Source of the DNA: Bordetella pseudohinzii
Lineage (GTDB): Bacteria; Pseudomonadota; Gammaproteobacteria; Burkholderiales; Burkholderiaceae_B
Length of the DNA: 64,000 nt
Direction of reading: 5' to 3'
Assembly (NCBI RefSeq): GCF_000657795.2
Contig: NZ_JHEP02000002.1
Location: 1-64,000 of the forward strand
Below, piece by piece: positions 61,218-64,000 of this stretch. A model generated the notes under the pieces. It was not told the origin of the DNA. It was given only the letters and a program-made list of their open reading frames with translations, and searched no databases. How positions within the stretch are numbered: the first letter of the stretch is position 1; each line of letters begins with the position of its first letter. Made by a program: the position numbers and the translations under genes.

Positions 61218-62306
61218 TCAGGTTTCCTGGTCGAAGTCCAGCACCAGCCGGTCGCTGACCGGGTAGCTCTGGCAGCTCAGGACAAAACCGCGCGCCACTT
61301 CGTAATCTTCCAGGGCGAAGTTGGCATCCATGTCCACCTCGCCCTCGACAACCTTGCAACGGCAGGTCGAACAGACGCCGCCCTTGCAGGAATATGGCAA
61401 TTCAACACCCTGGGCCAGGGCCGCGTCCAGTACGCTGTCCTGGTTCTTGGCGATGGAAAAACTGCGGCTGTGGCCGTCCTGGATGACGGTCACTTCGCAC
61501 TGGCCCTTGCCCGGCGCCACTGCCGCCTCGCGGCCGGTGCGCAGGCTGCGTGGCCCCTTGGGTGCGCCGAACAGCTCGAACTTGATGCGCGACTTGTCCA
61601 TGCCGCGCTCGCCCAGGCGCTGCACCACGCTTTCGATCATGGTCTGCGGGCCGCAGACAAAAGCGTAATCCACATCGTCGCCGGCCATCCAGGTGTTCAT
61701 GAGCTGCTCGACCTTATCGCCGTCCAGGCGGCCGTTGAACAGCTCGATATCCTGCGATTCGCGGCTCATGATGTAGACCAGCGAGAAGCGCTCCATATAG
61801 CGGTTCTTCAGGTCTTCGATCTCTTCGCGAAACAGCACCGACGAGGACGCGCGGTTGCCGAAAAACAGCGTGAAGCGGCTGCCGGGTTCGGTCGACAGCG
61901 CCGTCTTGACCAGGGAGAACACCGGGGTGATGCCGCTGCCCACCGCGAAAGCGACATAGTGGCGCTGCTGCTCCGGCGAGAAATCGATCGTGAAATTGCC
62001 GGCCGGCGCCATCACCTCCAGGTCCTGCCCGGGCTGCAGCTGGCGGTTGGCCCAGCTGGAGAACACGCCTTCGTCGACCTGCTTGATGGCCACCCGCAGG
62101 ATGCCGTCCTGGGGCGCCGAGCAGATCGAATAGGAGCGGCGCACTTCTTCGCCATTGAGTTCGGTGCGCAGGGTCAGGTATTGGCCGGGGCGGAAGGCAA
62201 ACGTCTCGCGCAAGGCTGCGGGCAGATCAAAGGTGACCACCACGGCATCGCGCGTGTTGCGCGCCACCGAGGCCACCTTGAGCGTATGGAATTGGGGCTG
62301 GCTCAT
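61218..62306 (-). CDS. paaE: Phenylacetyl-CoA epoxidase reductase PaaE
   Basis: A 362-residue ferredoxin-NADP+ reductase-like protein. The FAD domain has RSYSICSAP, the NAD(P)H domain has VGSGITPVFSLVKT, and the C-terminal [2Fe-2S] ferredoxin has four cysteines in CKGGVCSTCRCKV and VLSCQ. It passes electrons from NADPH to the PaaABC(D) oxygenase. MSQPQFHTLKV fits the family N-terminus at 62306; TTG 62321, overlapping paaD by TTGA, is an alternative. Confidence 0.94.
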   Translation of the reverse strand: MSQPQFHTLKVASVARNTRDAVVVTFDLPAALRETFAFRPGQYLTLRTELNGEEVRRSYSICSAPQDGILRVAIKQVDEGVFSSWANRQLQPGQDLEVMAPAGNFTIDFSPEQQRHYVAFAVGSGITPVFSLVKTALSTEPGSRFTLFFGNRASSSVLFREEIEDLKNRYMERFSLVYIMSRESQDIELFNGRLDGDKVEQLMNTWMAGDDVDYAFVCGPQTMIESVVQRLGERGMDKSRIKFELFGAPKGPRSLRTGREAAVAPGKGQCEVTVIQDGHSRSFSIAKNQDSVLDAALAQGVELPYSCKGGVCSTCRCKVVEGEVDMDANFALEDYEVARGFVLSCQSYPVSDRLVLDFDQET

Positions 62307-62317
62307 GGAATAAGCGC

Positions 62318-62818
62318 TCAATGCGTCTTGAAGTAATCAAAGGGCTCGCGGCAATCCGCGCAACGGTACAGGGCCTTGCAGGAGGTAGAGCCGAAATGGC
62401 TGACCAGGCGCGTATTGGCCGAGCCGCAGCGCGGACAGGGGATGGCCGGCATGGCCTGCCGGCGGCTGATGCCGGAGATGTCCACGGAGCGCTCGGCGGG
62501 GGCGGCAATGCCATAACCCTTGAGCGCGGCGCGGCCGCGCGCCGTCATCCAATCCGTCGTCCACGCCGGCGACAAACGGGTCTGCACGCGGACCTGCGGC
62601 AGGCCATGGCTGGCGAGCACGCGGACGATGTCCTCGGTGATCTCGCGCATGGCCGGGCAGCCCGAGTACGTGGGCGTGATGGTGACCACGCAGGTCTCGC
62701 CCTCCCAGTCCACGTCGCGCACCACGCCGAGGTCGACCACGGACAGGACCGGGATCTCGGGGTCGGGAACGCCCCCGAGCCAGTCCATCACCTGATCGCG
62801 GCCGATGCGGCTGTTCAC
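62318..62818 (-). CDS. paaD: Phenylacetyl-CoA epoxidase assembly protein PaaD
   Basis: A 166-residue protein with a DUF59/MIP18-like N-terminal domain (VPDPEIPVLSVVDLGVV, TYSGCPAMREIT) and a C-terminal zinc-ribbon-like set of cysteines (CPRCGSAN, CKALYRCADC). DUF59 proteins work in iron-sulfur or diiron-centre maturation, so it probably helps assemble the epoxidase. It overlaps the paaC stop by 4 bases. Confidence 0.93.
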   Translation of the reverse strand: MNSRIGRDQVMDWLGGVPDPEIPVLSVVDLGVVRDVDWEGETCVVTITPTYSGCPAMREITEDIVRVLASHGLPQVRVQTRLSPAWTTDWMTARGRAALKGYGIAAPAERSVDISGISRRQAMPAIPCPRCGSANTRLVSHFGSTSCKALYRCADCREPFDYFKTH

Positions 62819-63579
62819 CAGCGGGCTCCGGGATAGGCGCGCTGCAGATACTGCATCTCGGCCAGCACATAGCCCAGGGCCTCGGTATGGCGGCCCTGCC
62901 AGCCGCCCTGGCGCAGGAGGTGGAAGGCCTCGCGCTCGTCGGGCACGGCGAGCGTGGCCTCTTCGAGCACCTCGCGCACATGGGCCAGCCAGGGTTCGCG
63001 CAGCGTGGCGCGCTCGACGGCGATGCCGCGCGCGGCCAGGTCACGGTCGACCTCGTCGTCGGCAAAGAGCTCGCCGGCGAAGGTCCAGGCCGCGTCGATG
63101 GCGGCCTGCATGCGGCGATGGCTTTCTTCGGTGCCATCGCCCAGGCGCACCACCAGGTCGGAGGAGCGGCGCACATGGTAGGTGACTTCCTTGAGGGCCT
63201 TGGCGGCGATGGCCGCCACCCGCTCATCCTTGGACTGCGTCAGCTGCTGGAGCAGGAAATAGTGCCAGACATCGAACAAAAACTGGCGCGCCATGGTGTC
63301 GCCATAGTTGCCATTGGGCTGCTCGACCAGCAGGCAGTTGCGGAACTGGTGGGCGTCGCGCAGATAGGCGAGCTGGTCCTCGTCGCGGCCGCCGCCTTCG
63401 ACCTCGCCGGCCAGGGTCAGCCACATGCGGGCCTGGCCCAGCAGGTCGAGCGCGGTATTGGTCAGCGCGAGATCTTCTTCGAGCACGGGCCCGTGGCCGC
63501 ACCACTCCCCCAAGCGCTGCGACAGGATGAGGCTGGTGTCGCCCAGGCGCAGCAGGTATTCAAACAGTTGCTTGTCCAT
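62815..63579 (-). CDS. paaC: Phenylacetyl-CoA epoxidase structural subunit PaaC
   Basis: A 254-residue all-helical ferritin-like subunit that pairs with catalytic PaaA. The family motifs are GHGPVLEEDLALTNTALDLL and FLFDVWHYFLLQQL, but in PaaC the diiron site is incomplete, giving a structural role. AAGG precedes the ATG. The 9-base spacing from paaB and the 4-base overlap with paaD indicate a single transcript. Confidence 0.95.
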   Translation of the reverse strand: MDKQLFEYLLRLGDTSLILSQRLGEWCGHGPVLEEDLALTNTALDLLGQARMWLTLAGEVEGGGRDEDQLAYLRDAHQFRNCLLVEQPNGNYGDTMARQFLFDVWHYFLLQQLTQSKDERVAAIAAKALKEVTYHVRRSSDLVVRLGDGTEESHRRMQAAIDAAWTFAGELFADDEVDRDLAARGIAVERATLREPWLAHVREVLEEATLAVPDEREAFHLLRQGGWQGRHTEALGYVLAEMQYLQRAYPGARW

Positions 63580-63588
63580 GCCGCCGCC

Positions 63589-63873
63589 TTACATGTGCTT
63601 GATTTCTTCGGGCATCGGGAAAAAGGTCGGATGGCGATAGACCTTGTTATTGGCCGGCTCGAACAGCGGCTCCTTGTCGCCGGGGCTGCTGGCCGTGATG
63701 TCGCTGGCGCGCACCACCCAGATGCTCAGGCCCTCGTTGCGGCGCGTGTAGACATCGCGCGCATGGTTGATGGCCATTTCGGCGTCGGGCGCGTGCAGGC
63801 TGCCCACATGCTTGTGCGCCAGACCGTGCTGGCTGCGGATGAAGACTTCCCAGAGGGGCCATTCTTTGCTCAT
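63589..63873 (-). CDS. paaB: Phenylacetyl-CoA epoxidase small subunit PaaB
   Basis: A 94-residue protein, the usual length. The start is KEWPLWEVFIRSQHGLAHKH and the later WVVRASDITAS is characteristic. PaaB is required for the multicomponent oxygenase and contacts PaaAC. It lies between paaC and the paaA tail. Confidence 0.95.
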   Translation of the reverse strand: MSKEWPLWEVFIRSQHGLAHKHVGSLHAPDAEMAINHARDVYTRRNEGLSIWVVRASDITASSPGDKEPLFEPANNKVYRHPTFFPMPEEIKHM

Positions 63874-63941
63874 GATGCGTATCCCCGGCGCGCGCGGCGC
63901 GCCTTGTTCGTGCAGAAGTGGAAAAGGTCGGTCCGGCGCGC

Positions 63942-64000
63942 TCAGGCGGCCTTGCGGCGGGCCTGTTTTTCGGCGTAGGCCGCCAGGCCGTCGCGCACCC
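63942..64000 (-). CDS. paaA: Phenylacetyl-CoA epoxidase catalytic subunit PaaA (C-terminal fragment)
   Basis: Only the last 18 codons are in the window, reading VRDGLAAYAEKQARRKAA and stop. The basic, Ala/Lys/Arg-rich tail and the position directly before paaB fit the end of PaaA, the diiron subunit that epoxidises the ring. The rest of the gene lies beyond the window edge. Confidence 0.8.
   Translation of the reverse strand, partial: VRDGLAAYAEKQARRKAA

Noticed and set aside
1-64000. CRISPR arrays, insertion sequences, prophage, tRNA, rRNA
   Set aside because: No regular direct repeats, terminal inverted repeats with transposase, integrase genes or cloverleaf sequences were seen on reading.

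Overview
The window looks like chromosomal DNA from a GC-rich beta-proteobacterium of the family Alcaligenaceae, most likely Bordetella or a close relative such as Achromobacter. The evidence is gene content: a pertactin-like autotransporter, a Bug-type solute receptor, an LpxO-like hydroxylase, a dnaE-linked LPS core cluster, and TRAP, Pot and Urt/Fmd transporters. I saw no phage, insertion sequence, CRISPR array, tRNA or rRNA. Genes are densely packed, often with 4-base ATGA overlaps.

Bases 1-9,000: ribonuclease G (rng), a 57-residue membrane protein, an autotransporter, and a divergent pair of lipid A/LPS genes (msbA and a heptosyltransferase), followed by a DUF218 (YdcF/ElyC-type) protein and a small YkgJ-type cysteine-cluster protein. 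Bases 8,986-18,207 (minus strand): dnaE followed by six cell-surface glycan genes (three GT4 glycosyltransferases, one WaaE-like GT2, two polysaccharide deacetylases), mostly overlapping; they probably build or trim the LPS core. Bases 18,346-31,640 are housekeeping: lpxO-like, hrpA, argA, yggX, phoU, rpiA, aidB, rmuC, a YrbL-like kinase, mpg and an ArsC/Spx-like protein. The last two are the tail of a potFGHI polyamine uptake operon that runs to 35,579.

Bases 35,719-39,366 hold a tight minus-strand group: an FtsX/YbbP-like permease, a truncated haemoglobin and the Kdo kinase kdkA. Next come a TRAP transporter (dctPQM-like), a GntR/FCD regulator with a good palindromic operator, a Bug receptor and a cytosolic gamma-glutamyltransferase-like enzyme.

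Bases 45,900-56,784 are the most distinctive part. A minus-strand two-component pair (a NarL-type regulator and an 1130-residue hybrid histidine kinase whose N-terminal half is an NCS1 nucleobase/allantoin-type transporter) faces a plus-strand operon for a five-gene Urt/Fmd-type ABC transporter, formamidase FmdA and the zinc-ribbon protein FmdB. ACGTA/TACGT half-sites lie in the intergenic region just before a plausible promoter. The likely logic is that the transporter-like kinase senses a urea/amide-type nitrogen compound and turns on its uptake and hydrolysis.

Bases 56,863-64,000 (minus strand) are the phenylacetate catabolic operon paaA-B-C-D-E-N-G-I-K; only the last 18 codons of paaA lie inside the window.
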